DNA of 64,000 nucleotides, taken from Oscillospiraceae bacterium (GTDB lineage: Bacteria; Bacillota; Clostridia; Oscillospirales; Ruminococcaceae). Below, piece by piece: positions 52,784 to 61,741 of this stretch (within the stretch, counting starts at the first letter, position 1; the number at the start of each line of letters is the position of its first letter). A program made the position numbers and the translations under genes. The notes under the pieces were generated by a model. It searched no databases. It was not told the origin of the DNA and was given only the letters and a program-made list of their open reading frames with translations. Location: assembly GCA_003531585.1 (NCBI GenBank), contig DQFX01000059.1:56000-119999 (forward strand), given 5' to 3'.

Positions 52784-52812
52784 TTGAAAAAAACCTGAAA
52801 TGGGTATATACT
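52784..52812 (+). promoter_or_regulatory. Sigma-A promoter of the acidic membrane protein
   Basis: TTGAAA at 52784-52789, 17-bp spacer, TATACT at 52807-52812. Confidence 0.75.
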
Positions 52813-52896
52813 ATACAATACAGGAAGAAAAAATTGGACTGCGGCTTCGGCGTTTTTCGCGTCCGCAGTATGTTATTGAACTATGGAGGTATTGTC

Positions 52897-53196
52897 ATGA
52901 AGGGTTTAGGCATTGCTCTCGTTGGTATCCTTGCTGTAGCAGGCGGTATCGCAGCAGCTACTATTATCACTAAGAAGAAGCTCGAGAAGGAAAACGACGA
53001 GGACTACTACGACGACTGGGACGAAGAGTGGGACGACGATGGCGCTGACTTCGACTTCGATGAGGACGAGGACATCACCGATATCGAGGAGGAGCCCGAT
53101 GACGCTCCCGTTGAGGACAAAAAGACCGCTCCCGCTGAGGAAACCAGAAAGGTAGTCGAGGAGGAAGAAGCTCCCGAGACCAGCGAGAAGCTCTGA
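52897..53196 (+). CDS. Small membrane protein with very acidic tail
   Basis: A 99-residue protein. The ATG at 52897 has GGAGG 8-12 nt upstream. One N-terminal helix (residues 2-22) is followed by a short basic stretch (KKKLEKE). The remaining 70 residues are dominated by Asp and Glu, for example DEDYYDDWDEEWDDDGADF. The tail is probably disordered and cytosolic, and could bind cations or basic partners. No family recognised. The leader is about 75 nt. Confidence 0.8.
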   Translation: MKGLGIALVGILAVAGGIAAATIITKKKLEKENDEDYYDDWDEEWDDDGADFDFDEDEDITDIEEEPDDAPVEDKKTAPAEETRKVVEEEEAPETSEKL

Positions 53197-53274
53197 TCAG
53201 GTTACGGCATTTAAACTGCATACTTGTGCGGTGGTGCGAAGGCATTGCCGCATTTTGTTGTCCGGAGGGATTTT

Positions 53275-54258
53275 ATGAAGAAATTACTTGCTGTCTGTCT
53301 TGCGGCCGGATTACTTACCATCACTGGCTGTTCCGCTGACACGGTGGCGGGTATCACGGAGCAGTCGCAGTTTCAGCGCGGCGAAGCTGACTCCGCAAGC
53401 CAGGCTGAGCAGACCGGAACGGCTGCGGCTTCTGCATCTGCGGCGGTACGTTCCGCTGAACAGACCGGAGAAACGCACGAGCTTTCCGAGCCTGATGAGC
53501 CGTCTGTAACTGCTGAGACCGCTGAAACTGCGGAGCCAGTCGACCCGGTGAAGCTGGTGGAAGCGCTCGGAAGTGAATACCTCGGGCTTCCCGACAGCGA
53601 TAAAGTCTATATTTACCGCAACCTCAACGAGCAGCGCGAGATAAACGGAGAACGGCTCTACGGCGTATCCTGCTACGATGAGGGGGATTCGCTGGATTTC
53701 ATCTGCGATATCTGGGTGAATTCCGACGGAAGCCGCGCATACCGTCAGTACGGCGAGGATTACCGGCTGCTTCCCGAATCCCAGGCTTATTCCGGGTTCG
53801 ACCCCGAAACGCAGCTTCCGGCGGATATTTTCGCGGAGGCAAACGCGCTTTACGCCGCAGTTTACGGGGAACTCCCGTACGACCAGGGAAGCGGTGCGCT
53901 TCCATCGGAGCGCGGGAATTACTACCGTGTGACGGGTCAGCTGGACACCAAGGGAAAGCTCAATGCGGCGCTGGAGCGCTTCTTTACCGGGGATATTCTG
54001 GATACCCTATCGGAAGGCTCGGATAACGTCATTGCCGACGAAGAGGGCGCGCTTTACGTGCTGGAGCATTCCGGCGGTAATATATCGTATCTCGGCACGG
54101 AATACACGCTGACGTCGCTGACCGACGACGCTGCGGTGTTCACGGGGACTTCCCGGTTTGAGTACGAGGCGGGGAGCATTACCGAAAAGAAAATCACGTG
54201 CAGAGCCGTGAAAACCTCTACCGGGTGGAGATTCACCCTGTTCAGACTTCCTTACTAA
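53275..54258 (+). CDS. Lipoprotein of unknown function
   Basis: A 327-residue lipoprotein. GGAGG precedes the ATG at 53275. The signal peptide ends in lipobox ITGC at residues 18-21. A Ser/Ala/Glu-rich linker to about residue 95 precedes a globular domain rich in Tyr and acidic residues. I recognise no catalytic motif. It has no close co-transcribed partner except possibly the upstream small membrane protein, 78 nt away. Confidence 0.85.
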   Translation: MKKLLAVCLAAGLLTITGCSADTVAGITEQSQFQRGEADSASQAEQTGTAAASASAAVRSAEQTGETHELSEPDEPSVTAETAETAEPVDPVKLVEALGSEYLGLPDSDKVYIYRNLNEQREINGERLYGVSCYDEGDSLDFICDIWVNSDGSRAYRQYGEDYRLLPESQAYSGFDPETQLPADIFAEANALYAAVYGELPYDQGSGALPSERGNYYRVTGQLDTKGKLNAALERFFTGDILDTLSEGSDNVIADEEGALYVLEHSGGNISYLGTEYTLTSLTDDAAVFTGTSRFEYEAGSITEKKITCRAVKTSTGWRFTLFRLPY

Positions 54259-54264
54259 TACAGC

Positions 54265-54297
54265 AAAGGCTGCCGTTTCCGGCAGCCTTTGTTTATA
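54265..54297. terminator. Terminator between lipoprotein and chemoreceptor genes
   Basis: AAAGGCTGCCG pairs with CGGCAGCCTTT around TTTC, with TGTTTAT after it. It can serve both convergent genes. Confidence 0.85.
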
Positions 54298-54320
54298 TTG
54301 CGAATAAGTTTTGCAGGTTT

Positions 54321-56372
54321 TTATCTGTGGAGAGTGAACCTTCTGACCAGGGACTTCATGGTATTAGCCTGACCTGCAAGCTCCTCGGCTGCTGCGGCGC
54401 TCTGCTCAGATGCAGCGGAGTTGTTCTGCGTTACGGTAGAAAGCTGCTCCACGCCCTGGGTTACCTGCTCGATAGCCTCGGACTGGCTCTGGGAGTTCTT
54501 TGAGATGTCGTCGATCGAGGTGACGATATCGTCTATGCTGTTCACTACAGTGTGGAGGGATTCCGCGGTCTGGTTTGCTATCTCTGAGCCGTTCTCGACT
54601 GCTTCCATCGTCTTGCTGATGAGCGCCGCGGTGTTCTGGGAAGCTTCCGCAGACTTGGAGGCAAGGTTCCTTACCTCGTCGGCTACTACTGCAAATCCCT
54701 TTCCGGCTTCGCCTGCGCGTGCGGCTTCAATGGCTGCATTGAGCGCCAGTATGTTGGTCTGGAATGCGATATCTTCGATGGTCTTGATTATCTCTCTTAT
54801 CTCGTCGGTGTTATGGTTGATATCCTGCATTGCAGCAAGCATATCATTCATGCGCTGGTTGCTCAGGTTGGCTTCTCTGCCGATGGAGTTCATGTTGGTG
54901 TTGGCTAGCTCTGCCTCTTTAGCGTTCTTCTTTATCTGCTCGGAAATGTCGGCGATGGTTGCGGAAAGCTCCTCGATAGAGCCTGCCTGTTCGGTGGAAC
55001 CTGCCGCCAGCGACTGTGCGCCGACGGATACCTGATCAGCGCCGGTAGCGACCTGATCTGCTGCGAGATCGATATCAACGAGGGTGCTGTTGAGGGAGTT
55101 CGTGATGTTGTCAAGCGCTGCCTTGAGCTTTGCGAACTGCCCTTTATAATCCATTGTCAGCGCGATGTCAAGATTGCCGTCTGCAATCTGATTCAGCACG
55201 GAGGAGATTTCTGTTATGTAATCGGAATAATTGCGCAGTCTGTCTGTTGTCTTGCCGAAGTTCTCTGCGAGGTCGCCGATATCGTCGTTGGAGGTACGCT
55301 CAACAGTAACATCGAACTGACCGTCCGCGATTTTTGCGGCAGCGTCTGTAAGGGAATTTATCGGTTTAGTCATCTTTCTGGTGATGAACAGCGCGATAGT
55401 TACGGCAATCACAGAAACAATGAGAATAGCCACGATTATCATTGTGAGAAGCTGGTTGGTCTGCTTGAATATCTCCGAGTCGTCGGCAGTTACTATGAAC
55501 TTCATGCCGTTTCCGAGAGTGGTGAATACCGCGCGGCGGTTCACACCGCTGATTTTTTCTTTGGTCATTCCGGAGCTGTTCTGGTTTGAAAGATCGTTTA
55601 TCATGGAGCCGATATTGCTGTTTGGAATGTCAGCGAGGTTGGTTCCAAAGTCGATTTCCGGACAGTACATAATGCTGCCGGAATCATCGGTGATTATCGG
55701 CATATAGGTTGAGTATTCCTCAGACTGCATCGCGATGTCCTGAATCATTGTGAAATCGATATCCATGCCGATTATGCCGACGTTCGTGCCGTCTATGAAC
55801 AGCGGAACTACATAAGATATCATATATATTCCTACGTTTTCATTGAGGTATGGAGACATCCACGTTGCCTTGCCGTTGTTTACCGGGGTGTAGTACCAGC
55901 CGACATGAGCGATATCACTCTTGTCGTAGATGCTGAAATCCGTCGGGGTAACGCTCTGGAATGGATCTGTAGTATTGTTCCTGGTCATGAAAAGGCCAGA
56001 TGTAGGCTCGGTGAAATCCGGATTGTATCTGAGGTATGCGCAGACCGCACCCTCGGTGTTGGAAGCGGAGTTCATCAGCGTCTGCTCCATATTTGAGGTG
56101 TAGTCTGAAACGTAGCTGGAATCGGTCTTGAACTTGTTGAAATCCCCGATTGAGTTAAGCGCGATATCGGACAGCGTGTCCACTGACAGCTCGACTTTGC
56201 CGAGATATGCTTCGATGTCCGCTGCAATGTTGTTGCATTCCGCGTTCATTATTGCTTCGGCGTTGCTTGTCATGAACTGGTTGGAATCAACGAGCGACAA
56301 AGCGCCGACAGCTATAGACGATGCAACTGTACATGCTGCGACCATTATACCTATTTTTTTAGTAATAGTCAT
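54321..56372 (-). CDS. Methyl-accepting chemotaxis protein with Cache sensor
   Basis: A 683-residue receptor. TM1 covers about 9-28. A dCache-type extracytoplasmic domain (about 35-300) has the phrase [22 protein letters not shown]2 (about 308-330) is [19 protein letters not shown], followed by a HAMP domain. The signalling domain contains the hairpin tip [20 protein letters not shown] and ends in a plain basic tail without the NWETF pentapeptide. It should control CheA at the cell pole. No other chemotaxis gene is near. The ligand is unknown. Confidence 0.96.
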   Translation of the reverse strand: MTITKKIGIMVAACTVASSIAVGALSLVDSNQFMTSNAEAIMNAECNNIAADIEAYLGKVELSVDTLSDIALNSIGDFNKFKTDSSYVSDYTSNMEQTLMNSASNTEGAVCAYLRYNPDFTEPTSGLFMTRNNTTDPFQSVTPTDFSIYDKSDIAHVGWYYTPVNNGKATWMSPYLNENVGIYMISYVVPLFIDGTNVGIIGMDIDFTMIQDIAMQSEEYSTYMPIITDDSGSIMYCPEIDFGTNLADIPNSNIGSMINDLSNQNSSGMTKEKISGVNRRAVFTTLGNGMKFIVTADDSEIFKQTNQLLTMIIVAILIVSVIAVTIALFITRKMTKPINSLTDAAAKIADGQFDVTVERTSNDDIGDLAENFGKTTDRLRNYSDYITEISSVLNQIADGNLDIALTMDYKGQFAKLKAALDNITNSLNSTLVDIDLAADQVATGADQVSVGAQSLAAGSTEQAGSIEELSATIADISEQIKKNAKEAELANTNMNSIGREANLSNQRMNDMLAAMQDINHNTDEIREIIKTIEDIAFQTNILALNAAIEAARAGEAGKGFAVVADEVRNLASKSAEASQNTAALISKTMEAVENGSEIANQTAESLHTVVNSIDDIVTSIDDISKNSQSQSEAIEQVTQGVEQLSTVTQNNSAASEQSAAAAEELAGQANTMKSLVRRFTLHR

Positions 56373-56446
56373 AATTTGCCTCCCAAAAAATTCGCATTAT
56401 TTCATTATCCGGGCATTTGATTGCGCGGATAACTACTTTTAGTGTA

Positions 56447-56475
56447 ATTATACCACAATATGAAAGAAATTTCAA
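56447..56475 (-). promoter_or_regulatory. Promoter of the chemoreceptor gene
   Basis: Minus strand TTGAAA (56475-56470), 17-bp spacer, TATAAT (56452-56447). It resembles sigma-A, not the flagellar sigma-D consensus. Confidence 0.8.
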
Positions 56476-56573
56476 CATTATTTATAAAAATACAAAAATT
56501 ATGTAAACAAGTGTTGCGGTAGTGCTAAGGGATCACTGATGGCCACCTCTAAAAAATGTTTCTTAAATAATAC

Positions 56574-56602
56574 TTGAAATATAATAAAAAAAGTGCTACA
56601 AT
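56574..56602 (+). promoter_or_regulatory. Promoter of ychF
   Basis: TTGAAA at 56574-56579, 17-bp spacer, TACAAT at 56597-56602. Confidence 0.8.
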
Positions 56603-56648
56603 GAAGAGAACGTATTTTCGTATCAACTAACAGAGGAGACAGTCAAAA

Positions 56649-57743
56649 ATGAAATTAGGCATGGTAGGTCTGCCGAATGTCGGCAAGAGCACCCTTTTCA
56701 ACGCACTCACAAACGCAGGCGCAGAGTCCGCGAACTATCCGTTCTGCACCATTGAGCCTAACGTCGGCATAGTATCCGTTCCGGACGAGCGTCTTGACAA
56801 GCTCGCCGAAATGTACAATCCTGAGAAGTTCACTCCGGCTACGCTGGAGTTCGTGGACATTGCCGGCCTTGTAAAGGGGGCTTCCAAGGGCGAGGGTCTT
56901 GGCAACAAGTTCCTTTCCAATATCCGCGAGGTGGACGCCATCGTACACGTTGTCCGCTGCTTCCAGGACGATAACATAATCCACGTTGACGGCAGCATCG
57001 GCGCCGCAAGGGATATCGAGACCATCAACCTTGAGCTGATATTCTCCGACCTTGAGATACTCGACCGCCGTATCGACCGCGCAAAGAAGGCGGTAAAGGG
57101 CGATAAGTCGCTTCAGAAGGAAGTTGATTTCTTCGAGGCTCTGAAGGCTCATCTTGAGAACGGAAAGTCCGCCCGCAGCTACGACTTCACCGAGGATGAG
57201 CGCGCAATGCTCAAGGATACTCCGCTGCTTTCCAATAAGCCTGTCATCTATGCTGCAAACCTTTCAGAGGCTGATTTCACCGGCGATATCAACAGCAATA
57301 AGGAATACCAGGCAGTCTGCGCCATCGCAAAGGAGGAGAACGCGGAAGTCCTGCCTATCTGCGCGCAGATCGAGGCTGAGATTTCCGGTATGAGCGACGA
57401 GGACAAGGAGCTGTTTCTTGCGGATATGCACCTTGAAAGCTCCGGTCTCGCAAGAATAATCAAGACCGGCTATCATCTGCTGGGTCTGATCTCCTACCTT
57501 ACCGCAGGCCCGCAGGAGGTGCGAGCGTGGACGATTACCCGCGGCACGAAGGCTCCGCAGGCAGCCGGAAAGATCCACACCGACTTTGAGAAGGGCTTTA
57601 TACGCGCTGAGATCGTTGCATTCGACGATCTTATGAAGTGCGGTAGCATGGCGGCGGCAAAGGAAAAGGGGCTTGTACGCCTTGAAGGCAAGGACTACGT
57701 TATGCAGGACGGAGACGTTACACTGTTCCGCTTCAACGTATAA
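56649..57743 (+). CDS. ychF: YchF/Obg-family ATPase
   Basis: A 364-residue P-loop protein with GLPNVGKSTLFN at the start and EFVDIAGLVKGASKGEGLGN as switch II. NKPVIYAANLSE occupies the modified G4 (NxxE type) that makes YchF prefer ATP. A C-terminal TGS domain has AWTITRGTKAPQAAGKIH. It binds ribosomes and is linked to stress tolerance. AGAGGAGA lies upstream. The NERD gene follows 31 nt later. Confidence 0.97.
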   Translation: MKLGMVGLPNVGKSTLFNALTNAGAESANYPFCTIEPNVGIVSVPDERLDKLAEMYNPEKFTPATLEFVDIAGLVKGASKGEGLGNKFLSNIREVDAIVHVVRCFQDDNIIHVDGSIGAARDIETINLELIFSDLEILDRRIDRAKKAVKGDKSLQKEVDFFEALKAHLENGKSARSYDFTEDERAMLKDTPLLSNKPVIYAANLSEADFTGDINSNKEYQAVCAIAKEENAEVLPICAQIEAEISGMSDEDKELFLADMHLESSGLARIIKTGYHLLGLISYLTAGPQEVRAWTITRGTKAPQAAGKIHTDFEKGFIRAEIVAFDDLMKCGSMAAAKEKGLVRLEGKDYVMQDGDVTLFRFNV

Positions 57744-57774
57744 CTGCCGGACAGACTGACGAAGCGAGGCAACG

Positions 57775-58512
57775 ATGAACAAGATCATCCGAGGGCGCAA
57801 TGCCAACAACAAAAAAGTTAAGACCCTGTTCATCGCTCAGGTGGTGCTTGGAGTCATGCCTGTGCTGCTGCTGATTCTTTTCGTCTGGAAGAAGATGTAC
57901 CAGACTCCTATAGTGGGTACGGTTTTCATAATTCTTATATTTCTGTGCAACCTTGCCTATGCGTTCTTAGCGCGGTGGTATGCCGTGCTGCATTCCGGCG
58001 TGAAGGGGGAGCGCAGGCTGTTCCGGACGGTGAAGAAGCTCCATGGGACAAACATCGTGTTCCACAATCTGCCAGTGCGGTATAAGCGCGGGCGTTCAGA
58101 ACTTGACATGCTGATAGTGTGCCATGCCGGAGTCCTCATAATTGAGGTGAAGAACCATTCCGGAACCATCTCCGGAAGCTGGAGGGACGACAAGTGGACG
58201 CAGCGCAAACACTACCGCGACGGCAAGGTCACGGAAACAATGATGGATAATCCGATAAAGCAGATGCGCCGCCAGCGCGACATTGTAAAGAGCATTCTGA
58301 CCGCTGCGGGGGAGAATGTGTGGATAGATTCCGTGCTGTATTTCTCGTCGCCGAATGCAAAGCTGAAGATTTCCCTGCGCGAGAGCGACTATGTATGCTG
58401 CGAAAGCGCTGAGCTGTTGGAGTTCCTGAAAAGCTACGACAGCGGAGAAACGCTTTCCAAGAGCCGCATGGAGCATATCGCGCAGATACTCCGGGAAAGT
58501 TCAGGGGTATGA
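57775..58512 (+). CDS. Membrane-anchored NERD-domain protein
   Basis: A 245-residue protein. Two N-terminal helices (about 17-37 and 44-66) anchor a cytosolic NERD (nuclease-related) domain. GVKGERRLFRTVKKL begins it, and SELDMLIV plus LIIEVKNHSG provide the Asp and Glu-x-Lys of a PD-(D/E)xK-like core. The active-site residues are kept, so nuclease activity is possible but unproven for most members. It lies 31 nt after ychF, probably in one operon. Confidence 0.87.
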   Translation: MNKIIRGRNANNKKVKTLFIAQVVLGVMPVLLLILFVWKKMYQTPIVGTVFIILIFLCNLAYAFLARWYAVLHSGVKGERRLFRTVKKLHGTNIVFHNLPVRYKRGRSELDMLIVCHAGVLIIEVKNHSGTISGSWRDDKWTQRKHYRDGKVTETMMDNPIKQMRRQRDIVKSILTAAGENVWIDSVLYFSSPNAKLKISLRESDYVCCESAELLEFLKSYDSGETLSKSRMEHIAQILRESSGV

Positions 58513-58533
58513 GACGGCAGCCTGTTGTCTCAC

Positions 58534-58562
58534 TTGACAAACCGCTTTATAAGTGGTATAAT
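58534..58562 (+). promoter_or_regulatory. Perfect sigma-A promoter of the thiamine operon
   Basis: TTGACA at 58534-58539, 17-bp spacer, TATAAT at 58557-58562, about 10 nt before the riboswitch. Confidence 0.9.
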
Positions 58563-58571
58563 AAAAATATG

Positions 58572-58652
58572 CTGGGGGGACTCCTTGGAGTTGAGAGGGC
58601 GCAGCGCCCGACCCTTTGAACCTGTTGGTTAATACCATCGTAGGGAAGCCGT
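58572..58652 (+). promoter_or_regulatory. TPP riboswitch upstream of thiD
   Basis: Canonical THI element: CTGGGGGGACT at the 5' side, the TTGAGAGGG box, CCCTTTGAACCTG, and TAATACCATCGTAGGGAAG at the 3' side. TPP binding should promote the terminator that follows. Confidence 0.95.
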
Positions 58653-58668
58653 GATGAATCAGCTTTTC

Positions 58669-58705
58669 AGGACTTCTGCTATTGTTTTGCGGGAGTCCTT
58701 TTTCA
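58669..58705 (+). terminator. Riboswitch-controlled terminator
   Basis: AGGACT (58669-58674) pairs with AGTCCT (58694-58699) around inner G/C pairing, followed by T6 ending at 58703. It ends 5 nt before the thiD ribosome-binding site. Confidence 0.85.
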
Positions 58706-58720
58706 TTAGGAGGTACCACG

Positions 58721-59515
58721 ATGAAAAACTGCCTTACCATTGCCGGCTCGGATTGTTCCGGCGGCGCGGGTATACAAGCAGACCTCAAGACGTTTTCCGC
58801 GCTTGGCTGCTATGGAATGAGCGTTATAACTTCCGTTTTCGCCGAGAATACGCACGCGCTGCTGTCCAGCATGAGCGTTTCACAGGAGGTCATAGCCGAC
58901 CAGCTGGAAGCGGTGTTCTCGGATATCCGGGTAGACGCCGTAAAGATAGGCGTGCTGCCGGATACCGGCGCTATGCGGGCGGTGGCTGCGGCTCTGTTCA
59001 AGTATAAGCCGGAGATCGTCGTGTGCGACCCGGTAATAGCTGCTACGGCGGGCGGGGAGCTGATGAACAGTTCCGCGCTTGGCGCGTTCATCAATGGAAT
59101 TATCCCGCTGTGCAGCCTGCTCACTCCGAATATCCCGGAGGCGGAAACGCTGCTTTCCTGCCATATCGAGAACGTCACCGACATGAAGGCGGCGGCGCTC
59201 AGCCTGTTTGCGCACGGCGCGGGAGCAGTGCTCATCAAGGGCGGACACCTCACCGGCGACGCTACGGACGTGCTGTTCGACGGAAAGGAGTTCAGCATTT
59301 TCACGCATGAGCGGCTCGACAGGAAGTCGACCCACGGAACCGGCTGTACGCTGTCGTCGGCGATAGCGGCGTATCAGGCGCAGGGGAAGCCCCTCCCGGA
59401 AGCGGTGAGCCTTGCGAAGGACTACCTCACCGGCGCGATAGAACACGGACTGGATATCGGAAACGGACACGGTCCCACGGATCATTTTTACCGTCTGTTT
59501 CCGGAAAGGACATAA
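58721..59515 (+). CDS. thiD: Hydroxymethylpyrimidine/phosphomethylpyrimidine kinase
   Basis: A 264-residue ribokinase-fold enzyme that phosphorylates HMP to HMP-P and HMP-PP for thiamine. The start [20 protein letters not shown] is diagnostic, and [23 protein letters not shown] and [14 protein letters not shown] give the substrate and anion-hole sites. AGGAGG precedes the ATG at 58721, which overrides the frame-open ATG at 58682 inside the terminator. It starts the thiDC pair, 1 nt before thiC. Confidence 0.96.
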   Translation: MKNCLTIAGSDCSGGAGIQADLKTFSALGCYGMSVITSVFAENTHALLSSMSVSQEVIADQLEAVFSDIRVDAVKIGVLPDTGAMRAVAAALFKYKPEIVVCDPVIAATAGGELMNSSALGAFINGIIPLCSLLTPNIPEAETLLSCHIENVTDMKAAALSLFAHGAGAVLIKGGHLTGDATDVLFDGKEFSIFTHERLDRKSTHGTGCTLSSAIAAYQAQGKPLPEAVSLAKDYLTGAIEHGLDIGNGHGPTDHFYRLFPERT

Positions 59516-59516
59516 C

Positions 59517-60830
59517 ATGAGAGAATACAAAACACAGATGGAAGCCGCAAAGAAGGGCATAATCACCCCTGAAATGCAGACCGTTGCGGCAAAGGAATAC
59601 ATGGAGCCGGAGAAGCTCCGTGAGCTGGTCGCTAAGGGCTGGGTAGCTATCCCGGCCAACGTGAACCACACGTCGCTTTCCGCCGAGGGCGTAGGCTCCG
59701 GGCTGAAAACCAAGATCAACGTTAACCTGGGCATTTCCGGCGACTGCAAGGACTACACCATGGAAATGCAGAAGGTCGACATGGCGATAAAGTTCGGCGC
59801 GGAGGCAATAATGGATCTTTCCAACTACGGCAAGACCAACACTTTCCGCAAGCAGCTCATCGAGCGTTCGCCGGCTATGATAGGCACCGTTCCGATGTAC
59901 GACGCGATCGGCTACCTTGACAAGGATCTGCTTGAGATATCCGCTGAGGACTTCCTCGAGGTCGTACGCGCCCACGCTGAGGAAGGCGTCGACTTCATGA
60001 CTATCCACGCCGGAATAAACCGCCGTGCAATAGAGGCGTTCCGCCGCGACCCGCGCAAGATGAACATTGTATCCCGAGGAGGCTCCCTGCTGTTCGCGTG
60101 GATGATGATGACCGGCAACGAGAACCCGTTCTATGAGCATTACGATGAAGTCCTCGATATTCTGCGCGAGTATGACGTTACCATCTCGCTCGGCGACGCG
60201 CTGCGCCCCGGCTGTATCGACGACGCCACCGACGCGGGTCAGATCTCCGAGCTTATCGAGCTTGGAGCGCTCACCGAACGCGCATGGGCAAAGGACGTTC
60301 AGGTAATGGTAGAAGGTCCTGGACACATGGCGATGAACGAGATAGAGGCAAACATGAAGCTTGAGAAGCGGATCTGCCACAACGCTCCGTTCTATGTACT
60401 CGGTCCGCTTGTGACTGATATTTTCCCCGGCTACGACCACATCACCTCCGCTATCGGCGGCGCGATCGCAGCGGCAAGCGGTGCGGATTTCCTGTGCTAT
60501 GTAACTCCTGCGGAGCATCTCCGCCTGCCCGACCTCAACGACGTTAAGGAGGGCATAATCGCCAGCAAGATAGCAGCCCACGCCGCAGACATCGCGAAGG
60601 GAATCCCCCACGCCCGCGACAAGGACAACGAGATGGCGGCGGCACGCCACAAGCTTGACTGGGAGGAGATGTTCAAGGTAGCCGCAGACCCGGATAAGGC
60701 TCGCGCTTACTTTGAGAGCGTACCTCCGGCTGACCGTCATTCCTGCTCGATGTGCGGCAAGATGTGCGCAGTCCGCACAACCAACATGATACTTGAGGGC
60801 AAGGAAGTCAAGTTCTGCACAGAAAAATAA
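59517..60830 (+). CDS. thiC: Phosphomethylpyrimidine synthase ThiC (short form)
   Basis: A 437-residue radical SAM enzyme that turns aminoimidazole ribotide into [32 protein letters not shown] and [12 protein letters not shown] are hallmark segments. The C-terminal cluster motif reads CSMCGKMC (Cys410, 413, 417), a C-x2-C-x3-C spacing against the C-x2-C-x4-C of E. coli-type ThiC. The protein lacks the long N-terminal domain of the 600-residue form. It follows thiD by 1 nt. Confidence 0.96.
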   Translation: MREYKTQMEAAKKGIITPEMQTVAAKEYMEPEKLRELVAKGWVAIPANVNHTSLSAEGVGSGLKTKINVNLGISGDCKDYTMEMQKVDMAIKFGAEAIMDLSNYGKTNTFRKQLIERSPAMIGTVPMYDAIGYLDKDLLEISAEDFLEVVRAHAEEGVDFMTIHAGINRRAIEAFRRDPRKMNIVSRGGSLLFAWMMMTGNENPFYEHYDEVLDILREYDVTISLGDALRPGCIDDATDAGQISELIELGALTERAWAKDVQVMVEGPGHMAMNEIEANMKLEKRICHNAPFYVLGPLVTDIFPGYDHITSAIGGAIAAASGADFLCYVTPAEHLRLPDLNDVKEGIIASKIAAHAADIAKGIPHARDKDNEMAAARHKLDWEEMFKVAADPDKARAYFESVPPADRHSCSMCGKMCAVRTTNMILEGKEVKFCTEK

Positions 60831-60834
60831 AATA

Positions 60835-61008
60835 TTAATTCGGAATTCTTAATTCGGAATTATTGTATCCGCTTCGCGGATATATTTCAAATGAGTAATC
60901 AATAGTGAAAAAGCTGATTTCTGCGATTTCGCCTTTGAATGATCCTTTTGGAATACCGCGCGAAGCGCGCTCCATAATTCCGAATTCCGCATTCCTAATT
61001 CCGAATTT
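60835..61008 (+). repeat. Palindromic intergenic repeat, copy 3 (enlarged centre)
   Basis: Arms TTAATTCGGAATTC and ATAATTCCGAATTCCGCATT match copies 1 and 2. The centre holds ATCCGCTTCGCGGAT and CGCGCGAAGCGCGC hairpins separated by about 85 AT-rich bases not found in the other copies. It lies between thiC and the thiW riboswitch. Confidence 0.8.
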
Positions 61009-61049
61009 ATTATTGCCTCTGGCGGGGAGCGCCGTCCGGGGTTTATTCC

Positions 61050-61130
61050 AGCGAGGGAACGCGTGTTTCGCGGTGAGAGGATACTTCTGAGTATCGACCG
61101 GCAGTACGGATAATCCGTATTGTAACGCAT
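61050..61130 (+). promoter_or_regulatory. Divergent TPP riboswitch upstream of thiW
   Basis: The TGAGAGG box (61074-61080), a GATAC/GTATC stem, CGACC, and GTACGGATAATCCGTATTGTAAC (kept in two parts: GTACGGATAA then TCCGTATTGTAAC) follow the THI-element order. The helix arms are shorter than in the thiD copy and the CCTTTGAACC segment is abbreviated. No strong promoter is seen between thiC and this element, so it may control part of a longer thi transcript. Confidence 0.75.
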
Positions 61131-61150
61131 TTGTGCGTGCGCCGGGATAA

Positions 61151-61177
61151 CTCTTTCCTGCGCCGCGCAGGAAAGAG
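61151..61177 (+). promoter_or_regulatory. Hairpin hiding the thiW ribosome-binding site
   Basis: CTCTTTCCTGCG pairs perfectly with CGCAGGAAAGAG around CCG. The right arm contains the AAAGAGG site 7 nt before the ATG at 61185. This is a translational expression platform for the TPP element just upstream. Confidence 0.8.
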
Positions 61178-61184
61178 GTATCTT

Positions 61185-61727
61185 ATGAAAAAGACAAACA
61201 TCAGAAAGCTTGCTATGGCTGCCGTATTAGTAGCAGTCGCTGTGGTCGGATCGCTGTTCTCGTTCCCGTTCCTGGGAGCAAAGTGCAGCCCGGTTCAGCA
61301 TCTTGTGAACATCATCGGCGGCGTTTATCTCGGTCCGTGGTACTCCCTCGGAGTTGCGTTCTGCGCCAGTCTGCTGCGTAATATTTTCGGACTTGGTTCG
61401 CTCATGGCGTTCCCCGGTAGCATGGTCGGTGCGTTCCTTTCCGGCGTTATGTTCCACTGGATATTCAAGGGCAAGCCGCTGGCTCTGCGCCTTCCGATGG
61501 CGTATGTCGGCGAGCTGTTCGGAACTTCCGTCATCGGCGGCATGCTGTCCTTCCCGATCGCTTATCTGATCATGAACAACACCGCTGCAACACTGTTCGG
61601 ATTCGTGTTCCCGTTCTTCGCTTCCAGCGTTGTGGGAACCGTTATCGCTGCTATCGTAGTAACTTCGCTCAAGCGCGTGAAGGCGATCGACGCGTTCTTC
61701 GGCGACGTACAGCCGCAGAAATCATGA
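61185..61727 (+). CDS. thiW: Energy-coupling factor S component for thiazole (ThiW)
   Basis: A 180-residue integral membrane protein with five to six helices. KCSPVQHLVNIIGGVYLGPWY and LRNIFGLGSLMAFPGSMVGA are typical of ThiW. It captures hydroxyethylthiazole for a shared ECF module (not in the window). The genomic place before thiM fits. The ATG at 61185 is set by the hidden AAAGAGG; the frame upstream is in the riboswitch. Confidence 0.94.
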   Translation: MKKTNIRKLAMAAVLVAVAVVGSLFSFPFLGAKCSPVQHLVNIIGGVYLGPWYSLGVAFCASLLRNIFGLGSLMAFPGSMVGAFLSGVMFHWIFKGKPLALRLPMAYVGELFGTSVIGGMLSFPIAYLIMNNTAATLFGFVFPFFASSVVGTVIAAIVVTSLKRVKAIDAFFGDVQPQKS

Positions 61728-61741
61728 AAGGCTAAAACCTG

